Of a stretch of 33,903 nucleotides of DNA, positions 15,921-23,864 are shown one piece after another. The notes under the pieces were generated by a model. The model saw only the letters and a list, made by a program, of their open reading frames with translations, was not told the origin of the DNA and did no database searches. This DNA comes from Treponema sp. (GTDB lineage Bacteria; Spirochaetota; Spirochaetia; Treponematales; Breznakiellaceae). Positions within the stretch are counted from its first letter, which is position 1; each line of letters opens with the position of its first letter. A program made the translations under genes and the position numbers. Location of the stretch: NCBI GenBank assembly GCA_031256635.1, contig JAIRQF010000111.1, forward strand, positions 1 through 33,903, given 5' to 3'.

Positions 15921-17321
15921 TTACTTCATATACTTTTCGATATATTCCTGCTTAACCCTCAGCAAATCCTCCCTCGGAAGGTGGGAGAGAACTTTCCAGC
16001 CAAGATCAAGCGTTACGCCGATATCGCGGTTTTCATATTCACCCTGGGACAGGAATGACTGTTCAAAGATATCGCCGAATTTCAGATAACATTTGTCGGC
16101 TGCGGATAATTCCTCTTCTCCGATAATGGACGCAAGATTTCTTATCTGTTTTACTCTTGCGTAGGCGGCGAAAAGCTGGCTTGACACATCCTTGTGATCC
16201 TCCCTTGTCATTCCCTCCCCGATACCGTCTTTCATTAAGCGCGAAAGACTTGGAAGGCCCGCGACAGGCGGATAAATGCCGCGCTGATAAAGTTCGCGCT
16301 CAAGGACTATCTGCCCTTCTGTAATGTAACCTGAAAGATCCGGTATAGGATGGCTGATATCATCATTGGGCATCGAAAGAATCGGAATCTGGGTGATGGA
16401 ACCATTTGATCCCTTGATCTTTCCCGCTCTTTCATAAAGCGAGGCGAGATCGGAATAAAGGTAACCGGGGTACCCCTTGCGGCTTGGAACTTCCGAACGG
16501 ATTGAAGAAACTTCGCGTAACGCCTCGCAGTAGTTAGTCATGTCTGTCATCACTACAAGGACATGCATGTTCTTCTCGTACGCTAGATATTCAGCGGCGG
16601 TAAGCGCGCATCTAGGAGCGACAAGCCGTTCCAGTGAAGGGGAGTCCGCAAGAGAAAGAAAGACTACGACATTCGATAGAACGCCTGAATGTTCAAAATC
16701 ATCCAGGAAGAAGCGCGCGACATCGTTTTTTACTCCCATTGCGCAGAATACAATCACGAATTGTCTGGATGTTCCCGGCTGCGGCGCGCCATTATTGTCA
16801 AATGATAAAATTTTCGCCTGACGGACAATTTGCGCCGCAAGACGGTTGTGGGGAAGGCCGTTACCTGAAAATACCGGAAGTTTTTGTCCGCGAATCAGCG
16901 TGTTCATTCCGTCAATCGAAGATATTCCTGTCTGAATAAAATCACGCGGATATGTCCGCGCGTAGGGATTTATGGGAAGTCCGTTTATATCAAGAGTCTT
17001 TGATGAAAAAATGCTGCCGTATCCGTCGATCGGCTCTCCAAGACCGTTAAAAATGCGTCCGAGTAAACCCATACCTACGCGGAGTTCCATGGGTTTGTCA
17101 AGAAACTCAACTCTTGTGTCATGGGCGGAAAGTCCTGTGCTGTTTCCGAATATTTGAATGGCTGCCCAGTCTTCGCTTAAATCAAGCACGCGTCCCAGTT
17201 TTTTATTATTATCCCTGTCATAAACAGCGACCATGTCATTGAAGCCTGTACCCTTGCACCGGGATGTGATCACAACAGGCCCTTCTATCCGCGAAAGCCC
17301 CCTGTACTCAATGCCTCTCAT
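15921..17321 (-). CDS. atpB: V-type ATP synthase subunit B, locus 2
   Basis: The non-catalytic B subunit of a second V1 head, intact. Landmarks include [74 protein letters not shown] and [18 protein letters not shown]. The ORF track starts at 17327, but CGGAG is two bases from that ATG and eight from the next ATG at 17321, so 17321 is preferred (466 residues). It overlaps the end of atpA2 by 14 bases. Normally subunit D follows B; here the next gene is the spiro-SPASM protein, 46 bases downstream. This B is clearly diverged from B1, so it is not a recent duplicate. It could stand in for the damaged B1, but that is inference. Confidence 0.95.
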   Translation of the reverse strand: MRGIEYRGLSRIEGPVVITSRCKGTGFNDMVAVYDRDNNKKLGRVLDLSEDWAAIQIFGNSTGLSAHDTRVEFLDKPMELRVGMGLLGRIFNGLGEPIDGYGSIFSSKTLDINGLPINPYARTYPRDFIQTGISSIDGMNTLIRGQKLPVFSGNGLPHNRLAAQIVRQAKILSFDNNGAPQPGTSRQFVIVFCAMGVKNDVARFFLDDFEHSGVLSNVVVFLSLADSPSLERLVAPRCALTAAEYLAYEKNMHVLVVMTDMTNYCEALREVSSIRSEVPSRKGYPGYLYSDLASLYERAGKIKGSNGSITQIPILSMPNDDISHPIPDLSGYITEGQIVLERELYQRGIYPPVAGLPSLSRLMKDGIGEGMTREDHKDVSSQLFAAYARVKQIRNLASIIGEEELSAADKCYLKFGDIFEQSFLSQGEYENRDIGVTLDLGWKVLSHLPREDLLRVKQEYIEKYMK

Positions 17322-19176
17322 TTTCATATCTCCGTTTGTATGAAGAAGGATCGCTTACGGATCGGTAAGCCCTTTCAAGCTCTTCAAGGGACGCTCGCAT
17401 TTTCTCTTCAAATTCATTAATTCCGTCAGCTTTATTTTCAAGAACATTCTCATTGCTTACTGTGCTTTTAAGGCGTGAAAGACCTTCTTTTAAACCTGTG
17501 GAAGAGATTTTTGTCATTGGCGCGCCGAGATCTATGCATGTGTACGCGCGTTCGTGAAACTCCATTATAAGGTGCAGCAGACGAATCTGTTTTTCTGGAA
17601 CACAGAACATGTCGGTCTTATCAAAAGAGTTCTGCTGTAAAAATCCGTCTTTGATTATCTGCGCGGTAAGAAGAATAAGTTTTTGCTCGTCAGGAAGAGC
17701 GTCAGGGCCGATAAGGCGCACAATTTCAGCTAACCTCTGTTCCTGCTTTAATAAATCAAGGCAGGCCTTGCGCACTTTTACCCAATTGGGATTAACCTTT
17801 TCCCACCAGCGTTGAACCTCTTCTGCGTATTCAGAGTAGCTGTCTGTCCAGCTTATCGCGGGGTAATGCCGGGCGTTCGCAAGGTCCCGGTCCAAAGCCC
17901 AGAAACAACGTATAAAGCGTTTTGTGTGCTGCGTTACAGGTTCTGAAAAATCACCGCCCGGAGGAGAGACAGCCCCGATTATCGAAACAGATCCTTCAAG
18001 GCCGTTTAACGTTTTAACCCGTCCGGCCCTTTCATAGAATTCAGCAAGCCGCGTCGGCAGATAGGCGGGAAAGCCTTCTTCCGCCGGCATCTCTTCCATG
18101 CGCCCTGAAAGTTCGCGTAATGCTTCGGCCCAGCGGCTTGTTGAATCCGCCATTATAGCGACATGGTACCCCATGTCTCTGTAAAACTCCGCAAGAGTTA
18201 CGCCTGTATAAATTGAAACTTCACGTGCCGCCACAGGCATATTGGAAGTGTTTGCGATTAAAAGCGTTCTTTCCATGAGGCTTCGTCCGGTTCTTGGATC
18301 CAAAAGCTGGGGGAACTCAGTAAGCACGTCAGTCATTTCATTGCCGCGCTCTCCGCAGCCGATGTAGATAATAACGTCCGCGTCGCACCATTTCGCGACA
18401 GCGTGCTGAGTCATTGTCTTTCCCGTGCCGAATCCGCCGGGAATGGCCGCGGTTCCGCCTTTTGACAGCGGAAAGAAAATGTCGATAACGCGCTGTCCTG
18501 TAATAAGCGGCTGATCTTTTAAAAGCTGCGATGCGACAGGGCGGGGAAGGCGCACAGGCCACCACTGCGCGAATGTGATTTCATCGCCGGCTGAAGTTTT
18601 TGCCGCGATGTCAAAAATTGAATAATCACCCTGCGGGCACAAATACGTTATGTGATTATCCGCGCCCGGGGAAAAACCTGAAAGCTGTTTCCACGGAACC
18701 ATTATCCTGCAAGTGATGCTCTCGGTTTCTTTTATACAGCCGAGTATTAAACCGGGTTTTGCTTCTGTCTTTTCACCTGCGCCTATCTTTGCAGCTAACG
18801 CGGCGTCGGGAATAAAGCGCCACTTTTTTTGTGTGTCCAAAGGAGCGCCCCTTCCGCCGGGTTTCATAAAAGCTCCGTCCTGATCATAAAGGAGAGCAAG
18901 GGGACGCTGTATTCCGTCGTAAATTGTACCTATAAGACCAGGGCCCAGAAGGGCGGAAAGAGGGCGGCCTGTTGACCATGCAGGGCTTCCTGTTTTAAGT
19001 CCTGTGTTATCTTCATAAACCTGTATTACCGCTGTTTCTCCCTCCAGACGGACTATTTCACCAATGATCCGGTTATCTCCGACTTCAACAAGATCGAAAA
19101 GCCCTGCTTCTCCAAGACCGGATGCGCGTATAATCGGCCCTGAAATACGCAGAACTTTTCCTGTCTGTTTATTCAT
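17308..19176 (-). CDS. atpA: V-type ATP synthase catalytic subunit A, locus 2
   Basis: Catalytic subunit of the V1 head, which hydrolyses or makes ATP. The Walker A segment reads [19 protein letters not shown], followed by [21 protein letters not shown] (catalytic Glu region), [23 protein letters not shown] and [24 protein letters not shown]. The A-specific bulge domain (about residues 110-200) is present. All catalytic motifs are in place, so the protein should be active. At 622 residues it is a little longer than usual, with an extra acidic and basic C-terminal tail after [10 protein letters not shown]. Its ATG overlaps the atpE TGA by four bases (ATGA), with GAGG upstream, and its stop overlaps atpB2. 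Confidence 0.96.
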   Translation of the reverse strand: MNKQTGKVLRISGPIIRASGLGEAGLFDLVEVGDNRIIGEIVRLEGETAVIQVYEDNTGLKTGSPAWSTGRPLSALLGPGLIGTIYDGIQRPLALLYDQDGAFMKPGGRGAPLDTQKKWRFIPDAALAAKIGAGEKTEAKPGLILGCIKETESITCRIMVPWKQLSGFSPGADNHITYLCPQGDYSIFDIAAKTSAGDEITFAQWWPVRLPRPVASQLLKDQPLITGQRVIDIFFPLSKGGTAAIPGGFGTGKTMTQHAVAKWCDADVIIYIGCGERGNEMTDVLTEFPQLLDPRTGRSLMERTLLIANTSNMPVAAREVSIYTGVTLAEFYRDMGYHVAIMADSTSRWAEALRELSGRMEEMPAEEGFPAYLPTRLAEFYERAGRVKTLNGLEGSVSIIGAVSPPGGDFSEPVTQHTKRFIRCFWALDRDLANARHYPAISWTDSYSEYAEEVQRWWEKVNPNWVKVRKACLDLLKQEQRLAEIVRLIGPDALPDEQKLILLTAQIIKDGFLQQNSFDKTDMFCVPEKQIRLLHLIMEFHERAYTCIDLGAPMTKISSTGLKEGLSRLKSTVSNENVLENKADGINEFEEKMRASLEELERAYRSVSDPSSYKRRYENERH

Positions 19177-19805
19177 GCGGACCTCATAAAGTCACTTCCT
19201 GTAAGACAGGAGGTAAGTTCTTCTCTTTTTTCATGAAGGATAAAATCAATTGTTTTTTCGATTGAAGCGATTATGCGAATATCGTCTGCGATTACGGTTA
19301 TCGAAGGAAATGAAGAATAGCCTGTTACCAGCGCGGATTGAGAAATGGGGAATGAGAAATTTTTATTAATTGATTTTATTATAACGTCAATTTCTTTTTG
19401 ATCCAGTCCGGATGCTTCGACAGAAAAAATATCATTCTCTTTGAATTGATCTTTACAGTAATTAAGCCGCACTGTAAGCTCTTTGGATAAAAGTTCAAGA
19501 ATTTGCTCCCGGCTTTGGCTGTTGTACCATGCGTCAAGGGCTGTTTTTAACATGCTTTCAATTTTTTCTATTTTAGCTCTTTGCTTATCAACAGGAAGGC
19601 GCGCCATTATGCTTTTTATTTCTGATTCTTTTTGCTTTTCGTATTTTTTTTCAAGCTCAATTATTTCTTCTGTTATTTTGTTTTCCCATTGCGCGTTCTG
19701 GGCGTTTATTGTATCTTCGGCTTCTTTTAAAAGGCGCAGGGCTTTTTTTCTTGCGTCTTCAAGTATTTCGCGATCAAGTATTTCAGTAGATTGAAGCTCT
19801 TCCAT
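19173..19805 (-). CDS. atpE: V-type ATP synthase subunit E-like, locus 2
   Basis: Predicted peripheral stalk subunit that anchors the A3B3 head. The 210-residue product (from ATG 19805) has a long charged helix at the N-terminus ([48 protein letters not shown]) and a compact C-terminal domain, typical of subunit E. The ORF track extends to a TTG at 19814, but ATG 19805 lies two bases after the stop of a 20-codon micro-ORF, so coupling from upstream is likely. No good Shine-Dalgarno motif is seen. It overlaps atpA2 by four bases. Identification rests on the coiled-coil pattern, length and position next to atpA, since E sequences diverge strongly. Confidence 0.82.
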   Translation of the reverse strand: MEELQSTEILDREILEDARKKALRLLKEAEDTINAQNAQWENKITEEIIELEKKYEKQKESEIKSIMARLPVDKQRAKIEKIESMLKTALDAWYNSQSREQILELLSKELTVRLNYCKDQFKENDIFSVEASGLDQKEIDVIIKSINKNFSFPISQSALVTGYSSFPSITVIADDIRIIASIEKTIDFILHEKREELTSCLTGSDFMRSA

Positions 19806-19807
19806 AA

Positions 19808-19870
19808 TTACCAAATGAGTGAATTCAGTATGGAAGAGATTTTTGGGATGTTCAAGAGGCCGTTATCCAT
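19808..19870 (-). CDS. Possible 20-residue micro-ORF upstream of atpE2
   Basis: MDNGLLNIPKISSILNSLIW begins with an ATG overlapping the last eight bases of the metallophosphatase gene and ends two bases before the atpE start. AGGA lies about seven bases upstream. It could be a coupling ORF or the remnant of a lost V-ATPase gene, because treponemal V-ATPase loci usually have further genes before subunit E. The peptide is not recognisable. Confidence 0.25.
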   Translation of the reverse strand: MDNGLLNIPKISSILNSLIW

Positions 19871-20939
19871 GCCTGTTCCTGCCTAACAGTTTAATCCGCG
19901 CTAATATATAATCCAGTTTGTTATGATTCAAAACGGCCCTTTGATACGGTTTTCCGGTAAGAGCATCAATCTTGTAACCGCCCCTTGTTACAAACTTTTT
20001 ATTTTTACCTTCGGTGAACCAGTAAACAAGGGCAATATCTTCGTTTGTTATTTCAATCGCGGTAAATCCTTTTTTTCCCAAAACGCAGCCTGAATTAAAA
20101 AGGCATGGGACGGGAAGTTCATCTCCGTAGAGACTCTGGCGAAGCACATCCCGGCGTTCGCTTCGTTTCAATTTACCGAGCTCTTCACGCAGCGTTGTAA
20201 CTTCGTTTTCAATACGGAGCTTATCTTCTCCCGCGCAAGAAGGGTAGTCATGGCACAGCCGTTCAATTTCAAACTTGATGTAATCAAAGCGCCCAAGCGA
20301 TTCAAAGAGAGGTCTGTGGGTATGACCTATGATTGAAAGGCAGTCATTTTCTAGGGAGAGAGCGTAAGCTTTTTTTTCAATATGAAAACGTTTGTGAGGG
20401 CTGCGGGAATCTGAAATGTTTCTGATACCGAAAGGCGTCAATATATACCTGATTACCACTCTCATTAATGTACTGAACCTTTTGTACACTTCTGACAGTT
20501 GATGCCCATGGTAAACATACGCGGGTATTGTTCCCGTATCAATTTTTACTACAGAATGAATTTGATACGGATAGGATTCCGGTTTTTTTAAAAGAAGCTG
20601 TTCGTCATGATTCCCGGCAATTTTATAAAGACGGCCGGCTTCTTCAAAAAGATTGAACACCCTATAAAGGTTTGCCCACTTCTCCCGGATAAAATCCATC
20701 GGAAACTTAAAAAGCTCTTCGATATCGCCGTTGAGAACGAGAATCCAGCCGTTTTTAAAATAATATTCTTCGAGCACGCAGATTAACATTTCTCCGTTAT
20801 AGAGAAGATCATCGCGCGTTCCAGTCCCCATATGAAGGTCGCTGATAATCAGTACTTTTCCGCCGCGTGAAATGTCAATAATTGAACCTTGAGGAAATTC
20901 ATCTTCTGCAAGACGGGAATAAAAAAATGTATCGCGCAT
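19863..20939 (-). CDS. Calcineurin-like metallophosphatase (LpxH-like fold)
   Basis: A metal-dependent phosphoesterase of 358 residues. The five motifs are all visible: VLIISDLHMGTG (DxH), LVLNGDIEELF (GDxxE, where GDxxD is usual), YKIAGNHDEQLL (GNHD), VYHGHQLSE (GH) and SIIGHTHRPLF (GHxH). The order and spacing resemble UDP-2,3-diacylglucosamine hydrolase and related enzymes, although the helical insert with KKAYALSLENDC and the basic segment KLKRSERRDVLR are unfamiliar. The substrate is therefore open. No signal peptide was seen. The ATG at 20939 is only two bases from a tRNA T-arm fragment and has no close ribosome binding site. This suggests that its natural upstream region was replaced by an insertion. 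It is followed by the atpE2 micro-ORF. Confidence 0.85.
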   Translation of the reverse strand: MRDTFFYSRLAEDEFPQGSIIDISRGGKVLIISDLHMGTGTRDDLLYNGEMLICVLEEYYFKNGWILVLNGDIEELFKFPMDFIREKWANLYRVFNLFEEAGRLYKIAGNHDEQLLLKKPESYPYQIHSVVKIDTGTIPAYVYHGHQLSEVYKRFSTLMRVVIRYILTPFGIRNISDSRSPHKRFHIEKKAYALSLENDCLSIIGHTHRPLFESLGRFDYIKFEIERLCHDYPSCAGEDKLRIENEVTTLREELGKLKRSERRDVLRQSLYGDELPVPCLFNSGCVLGKKGFTAIEITNEDIALVYWFTEGKNKKFVTRGGYKIDALTGKPYQRAVLNHNKLDYILARIKLLGRNRHG

Positions 20940-20941
20940 AA

Positions 20942-20961
20942 TCAGGGACTTGAACCTCGAA
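20942..20961 (-). repeat. Duplicated tRNA-Met T-arm fragment (candidate attachment site)
   Basis: TCAGGGACTTGAACC at 20942-20956 is identical to 22142-22156 within the 3' part of tRNA-Met, in the same orientation, and 18 of 20 bases match over 20942-20961 against 22142-22161. The two copies are exactly 1,200 bases apart. No complete tRNA can be folded here. Such a partial 3' copy downstream of an intact tRNA is the classic trace of site-specific integration into the tRNA gene. Confidence 0.6.
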
Positions 20962-20970
20962 GATGAATTA

Positions 20971-21888
20971 TTATTTAGTCAAACTATTTATCAAGGATTG
21001 GCGCATAATCCGCTCGTCCAAAGGGTGTTTGTAGGGATTTTTTGGGGGCGGGTTGTTGGAAAAACTAATGTAGTCTTTTTTATCTTTTAAAACACGGCGT
21101 CTTTCCTTGATTTCAGCAATTGTAGCTCCAAGTCTATACATACCCAATTCAAAACAGTATCCTTTCTCATCCAGTGTTAACGCGCCGGCTTCTTTGACGT
21201 ACTTGGCTTCTACAGCGAGAAAAGCGTCTAATGCAGCCTTTCCAGCTTTTTTTTTATCTTCCGTTGCCTGTGCTTTTTGACACGCTTCGCACAGCAATGC
21301 GATAGTGGAAAAACCCGCGTCTACAATAGCCGCAGGGGGGAACGCTACTGTTACCACTATCTTTGTCATTTTGGCAATAATTAAAATTCCCTCCGCCAAC
21401 AATTCTTTCTGTCTCTTTTTATCAGTAGTTTGTGAATATTTATTTAATACTTCATAGAATTTGATAATTTCATTCGCTGCGTCGATGCCTGAAAAAATTT
21501 TCCCGGCGCCTCCGAGTTTTGAAACCAATTTTTGAAGCTTCTTAACTTCAGCAATCAATCCTGCAAATTCTGATGAAGCCGAAACTGCGCTGAGAACAGT
21601 CTCCGCAGCTTCCCGCGCAGTCGATTCCGGAGTAGCTTTTTGCGGAGTAGTATTTATTGACGAAGCAGGCTTCGACGGCTCTCGTATTGTTCTTGCTTCT
21701 TTAAATACTGCGTCACTACTAGGATGTTTATTACCCTCCATTAACGCAGTTCTTATTGCTTCTTCATATGTGGGTTTTTCAATGACAAATATTTTATCTT
21801 GCGTTTTAAGACCCATTATTTTTCCCCCCGAAATAATTGCAACTTTCGCCGTTATCTTTATTTCCCATTTCCCATCCGTTTGTGCCAT
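20971..21888 (-). CDS. Hypothetical protein between tRNA-Met and its duplicated fragment
   Basis: I do not recognise this 305-residue protein. The N-terminus is beta-like (GKWEIKITAKVAIISGGKIMG, then KIFVIEKPTYEEAIRTAL). A Ser/Thr/Pro-rich linker follows at about 70-95. The middle is helical with a heptad-like stretch (FAGLIAEVKKLQKLVSKLGG), then a hydrophobic region at about 165-205 (GILIIAKMTKIVVTVAFPPAAIVDAGF) that could enter a membrane, and a basic C-terminus ending with KNPYKHPLDERIMRQSLINSLTK. There is no signal peptide. GGAG lies six bases before the ATG. It stands alone, with its own predicted promoter, and ends ten bases from the tRNA fragment, so it probably arrived by integration at the tRNA. 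A membrane-acting toxin or effector is one possibility; nothing proves it. Confidence 0.75.
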   Translation of the reverse strand: MAQTDGKWEIKITAKVAIISGGKIMGLKTQDKIFVIEKPTYEEAIRTALMEGNKHPSSDAVFKEARTIREPSKPASSINTTPQKATPESTAREAAETVLSAVSASSEFAGLIAEVKKLQKLVSKLGGAGKIFSGIDAANEIIKFYEVLNKYSQTTDKKRQKELLAEGILIIAKMTKIVVTVAFPPAAIVDAGFSTIALLCEACQKAQATEDKKKAGKAALDAFLAVEAKYVKEAGALTLDEKGYCFELGMYRLGATIAEIKERRRVLKDKKDYISFSNNPPPKNPYKHPLDERIMRQSLINSLTK

Positions 21889-22022
21889 GTTTTTCTCCGC
21901 GTTTAATGTCCGCCGACATGGTAACCGCCCATACAGACAAGTTTAATAAATCACTGTGAAAAACCCAAAATGAATAGCCTGAAATGAATGTAAGAATAAC
22001 CATTTTTTGCAGTTGATTATGT

Positions 22023-22051
22023 ATTATATTATGAACTGGACTATAAGTAAA
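22023..22051 (-). promoter_or_regulatory. Candidate promoter of the hypothetical gene
   Basis: On the minus strand TTTACT (22051-22046) and TATAAT (22028-22023) are 17 bases apart. This would give a leader of about 125 bases before the ATG at 21888. The leader holds small inverted repeats (ATGG/CCAT around 21915-21930) but no clear riboswitch. Confidence 0.4.
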
Positions 22052-22134
22052 GACGGACAGGGGGATTTAAAATAGCCTTTACGAAGGCAGCGGCATATCC
22101 CTTACAACGTAAGAAATTAACAAATTATTAAAAT

Positions 22135-22208
22135 TGGGCCTTCAGGGACTTGAACCCCGGACCTACAGATTATGAGTCTGCAGCTCTAACCGACTGAGCT
22201 AAAGGCCC
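22135..22208 (-). tRNA. tRNA-Met (anticodon CAT)
   Basis: A complete cloverleaf folds on the minus strand: acceptor GGGCCTT/AAGGCCC, D arm GCTC/GAGC, anticodon arm GCAGA-CTCATAA-TCTGT with anticodon CAT, T arm CGGGG-TTCAAGT-CCCTG, and discriminator A. CCA is not encoded. The acceptor starts with a paired G-C, unlike initiator tRNA, and the D and T arms look like an elongator tRNA-Met. A lysidine-modified tRNA-Ile2 has the same anticodon and cannot be fully excluded. Confidence 0.93.
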
Positions 22209-22221
22209 CAGTGTTTTCACT

Positions 22222-22248
22222 ATTATAGAATTAAGCCATAAATGTCAA
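22222..22248 (-). promoter_or_regulatory. Promoter of tRNA-Met
   Basis: Perfect hexamers TTGACA (22248-22243) and TATAAT (22227-22222) on the minus strand, with a short 15-base spacer. The predicted start lies a few bases before the tRNA 5' end at 22208. The space between this promoter and the divergent mlaE-type gene holds further AT-rich motifs but no good second promoter. Confidence 0.65.
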
Positions 22249-22297
22249 GTATAATAAAATACTAGCCACTTAGCGGCAGTCACTGTATAATGACATA

Positions 22298-23068
22298 ATG
22301 ATAAATCTCGCGGGTCCTGTAAAAAACATGTTTTATAACCTAGGATTTTTCGCGAGAACCTTAAAAGGAGTCGGGAATTTTGCCCGAAATTATCAGACTT
22401 CATCAAAAATCCTTGTTATGCAGATTCTTTTTACTTTTGTGCATGCGCTGGGAATAACGACTCTTCTTGCGCTGGCTATCGGAGCAGCCGTCAATATCAT
22501 CGGCGTACCGTATCTGACAATGTTAAACCAGCAGCAGCTTATGTATACTCTTTTGATAATTATTATAACACGTGAGCTGGGGCCGCTTCTTACCGCTTTT
22601 ATCGTAATTGCGCGATCCGCGACCGCCATTGCGACGGAAATCGCAGGAATGGTTATTTCACATGAAGTTGAGGCTTATATTTCTGTCGGAGTCGATCCTA
22701 TTGAACACTTGGCGGTTCCGCGTTTTTTGGGTGTTACAATTTCACTGATTTTTCTTAATTTGTATTTTTCCATTTTTGGGCTTGCAGGTTCCTATATCAT
22801 TGCCAGGTTTTTTAACTCCGTTCCGATGGATTTTTATTTTGGTAATCTGCTTCAGCATTTACACATTGAAGACATATTAATGTCAATTATTAAAAGTATT
22901 GCTTTCGGCGCCATCATTTCAATCGGTGCCGTAATTCAGGGATTTTCTGTTGAAAGATCAAGTACCGAAGTTCCTGTCGCCGGTTTAAATGCCGTCAGCA
23001 GTTCGTTTGCGCTTATAATTTTGGTAAATGTTCTTTTATCGGTATTGTACTATATTGTGTTGGTGTAA
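22298..23068 (+). CDS. mlaE: MlaE-family lipid ABC transporter permease
   Basis: Inner-membrane permease of an Mla-type phospholipid transporter. The 256-residue product has the family size and about five or six membrane segments. It has the conserved block RELGPLLTAFIVIARSATAIATEIAGMVISHEVEA and a C-terminal GAIISIGAVIQGF. No Shine-Dalgarno motif is clear before ATG 22298; the next in-frame ATG (residue 11) is not better. The stop shares one base with the start of the ATPase gene (TAATG at 23066-23070). It is followed by the ATPase and the MCE subunit, which is the usual order of an MlaE-F-D core. Direction of transport (import or export of lipids between membranes) cannot be told from sequence. 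Confidence 0.93.
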   Translation: MINLAGPVKNMFYNLGFFARTLKGVGNFARNYQTSSKILVMQILFTFVHALGITTLLALAIGAAVNIIGVPYLTMLNQQQLMYTLLIIIITRELGPLLTAFIVIARSATAIATEIAGMVISHEVEAYISVGVDPIEHLAVPRFLGVTISLIFLNLYFSIFGLAGSYIIARFFNSVPMDFYFGNLLQHLHIEDILMSIIKSIAFGAIISIGAVIQGFSVERSSTEVPVAGLNAVSSSFALIILVNVLLSVLYYIVLV

Positions 23069-23805
23069 TGGCAGGAATTATTGAATTGAATAATATCAGT
23101 TTCTCCACTCAGGATGACAAGAAAATTATTCAGGATATTTCAATCAGTTTTACGACAGGAAAAATTACCGCGATAGTAGGGCCGTCAGGCTGCGGCAAAA
23201 GCACTATTCTTAAAATATCCGCAGGGCTCCTTTTACCGACACAGGGGGATGTTACTTTCAATGAAAGAAACATAGCGCATATGAACCGCATGGAGACTCT
23301 TGATTTCCGCCGCAAAAGCGCTTTTGTTTTTCAGGATTCCGCTCTCTGGGCAAATCAGGATATTTTTTCGATATTGGAACTTCCCCTGAAAATACATTAT
23401 CCTAAAATGAACCGTAATGACCGGGCAAGACGTATTAAGGAAGTAACAGAGATGTCCGGCTACAGAAAGGATCTGCATATCCGCCCTTCCAGGCTTTCAA
23501 TGGGGGAGCAAAAATTAATCGGATTCGCGAGGGCAATGCTATGCAGTCCATCGCTTTTATTTCTTGACGAGTGGGTGGAATCACTTGATGAAACATCAGC
23601 CGAAAAACTTATAAATGTCGTAAGCAGGAAACAAAGAGAAGGCGCTTCTGTGATATTTGTCTGTCACGATATGCGGATAATCATGGAATTGGCCGATTTT
23701 ATAATAGTGATGGTTGATGGTAAGATTACGGCAAACGCGCCAAAAGAAATGATAATAGGCGATTTATTAATGAATGATTTTTTAAAGGTAGGAATAGCGT
23801 CATGA
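23068..23805 (+). CDS. mlaF: MlaF-family ABC transporter ATPase
   Basis: ATPase that drives the MlaE-type permease. It has Walker A GPSGCGKSTILKI, the Q-loop in FVFQDSALWANQD, a signature RLSMGEQKLIGFARAM (in place of LSGGQ), Walker B LLFLDEWVESLD, and the H-loop VIFVCHDMRI. Two residues are unusual: LSMGE in the signature and DEWVESLD instead of DEPTSGLD. Both occur in a region that normally binds the second nucleotide, but Walker A, Walker B and the switch His are intact, so activity is expected. The length (245 residues) is normal. Its TGA overlaps the ATG of a 20-codon micro-ORF that leads into mlaD. Confidence 0.92.
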   Translation: MAGIIELNNISFSTQDDKKIIQDISISFTTGKITAIVGPSGCGKSTILKISAGLLLPTQGDVTFNERNIAHMNRMETLDFRRKSAFVFQDSALWANQDIFSILELPLKIHYPKMNRNDRARRIKEVTEMSGYRKDLHIRPSRLSMGEQKLIGFARAMLCSPSLLFLDEWVESLDETSAEKLINVVSRKQREGASVIFVCHDMRIIMELADFIIVMVDGKITANAPKEMIIGDLLMNDFLKVGIAS

Positions 23806-23864
23806 AATTTTATTTCATGTTCGATTTAACCGCGCTTCTGCGCGCAAAGAAGAGGTTATCATGA
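23802..23864 (+). CDS. 20-residue micro-ORF linking mlaF and mlaD
   Basis: MKFYFMFDLTALLRAKKRLS starts with an ATG that overlaps the mlaF stop (ATGA at 23802-23805) and ends with a TGA that overlaps the mlaD start (ATGA at 23861-23864). AGGA lies about eight bases before its start, and AGAGG within it precedes the mlaD start by six bases. The first 11 bases (ATGAAATTTTA/C) repeat almost exactly at the mlaD start, and CATGAAAT-TTT-ATTTCATG makes a hairpin over its own start codon. It may arise from duplication of the mlaD start, or act as a coupling device. Confidence 0.35.
   Translation: MKFYFMFDLTALLRAKKRLS

Noticed and set aside
20942-20961. A second, decayed complete tRNA gene at this position
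   Set aside because: Only the T-arm part is present; the acceptor, D and anticodon arms cannot be found on either side.
21806-22003. 65-residue ORF on the minus strand with a hydrophobic stretch
   Set aside because: It overlaps the start of the hypothetical gene in another frame and has no ribosome binding site; it is a shadow of that gene and its leader.
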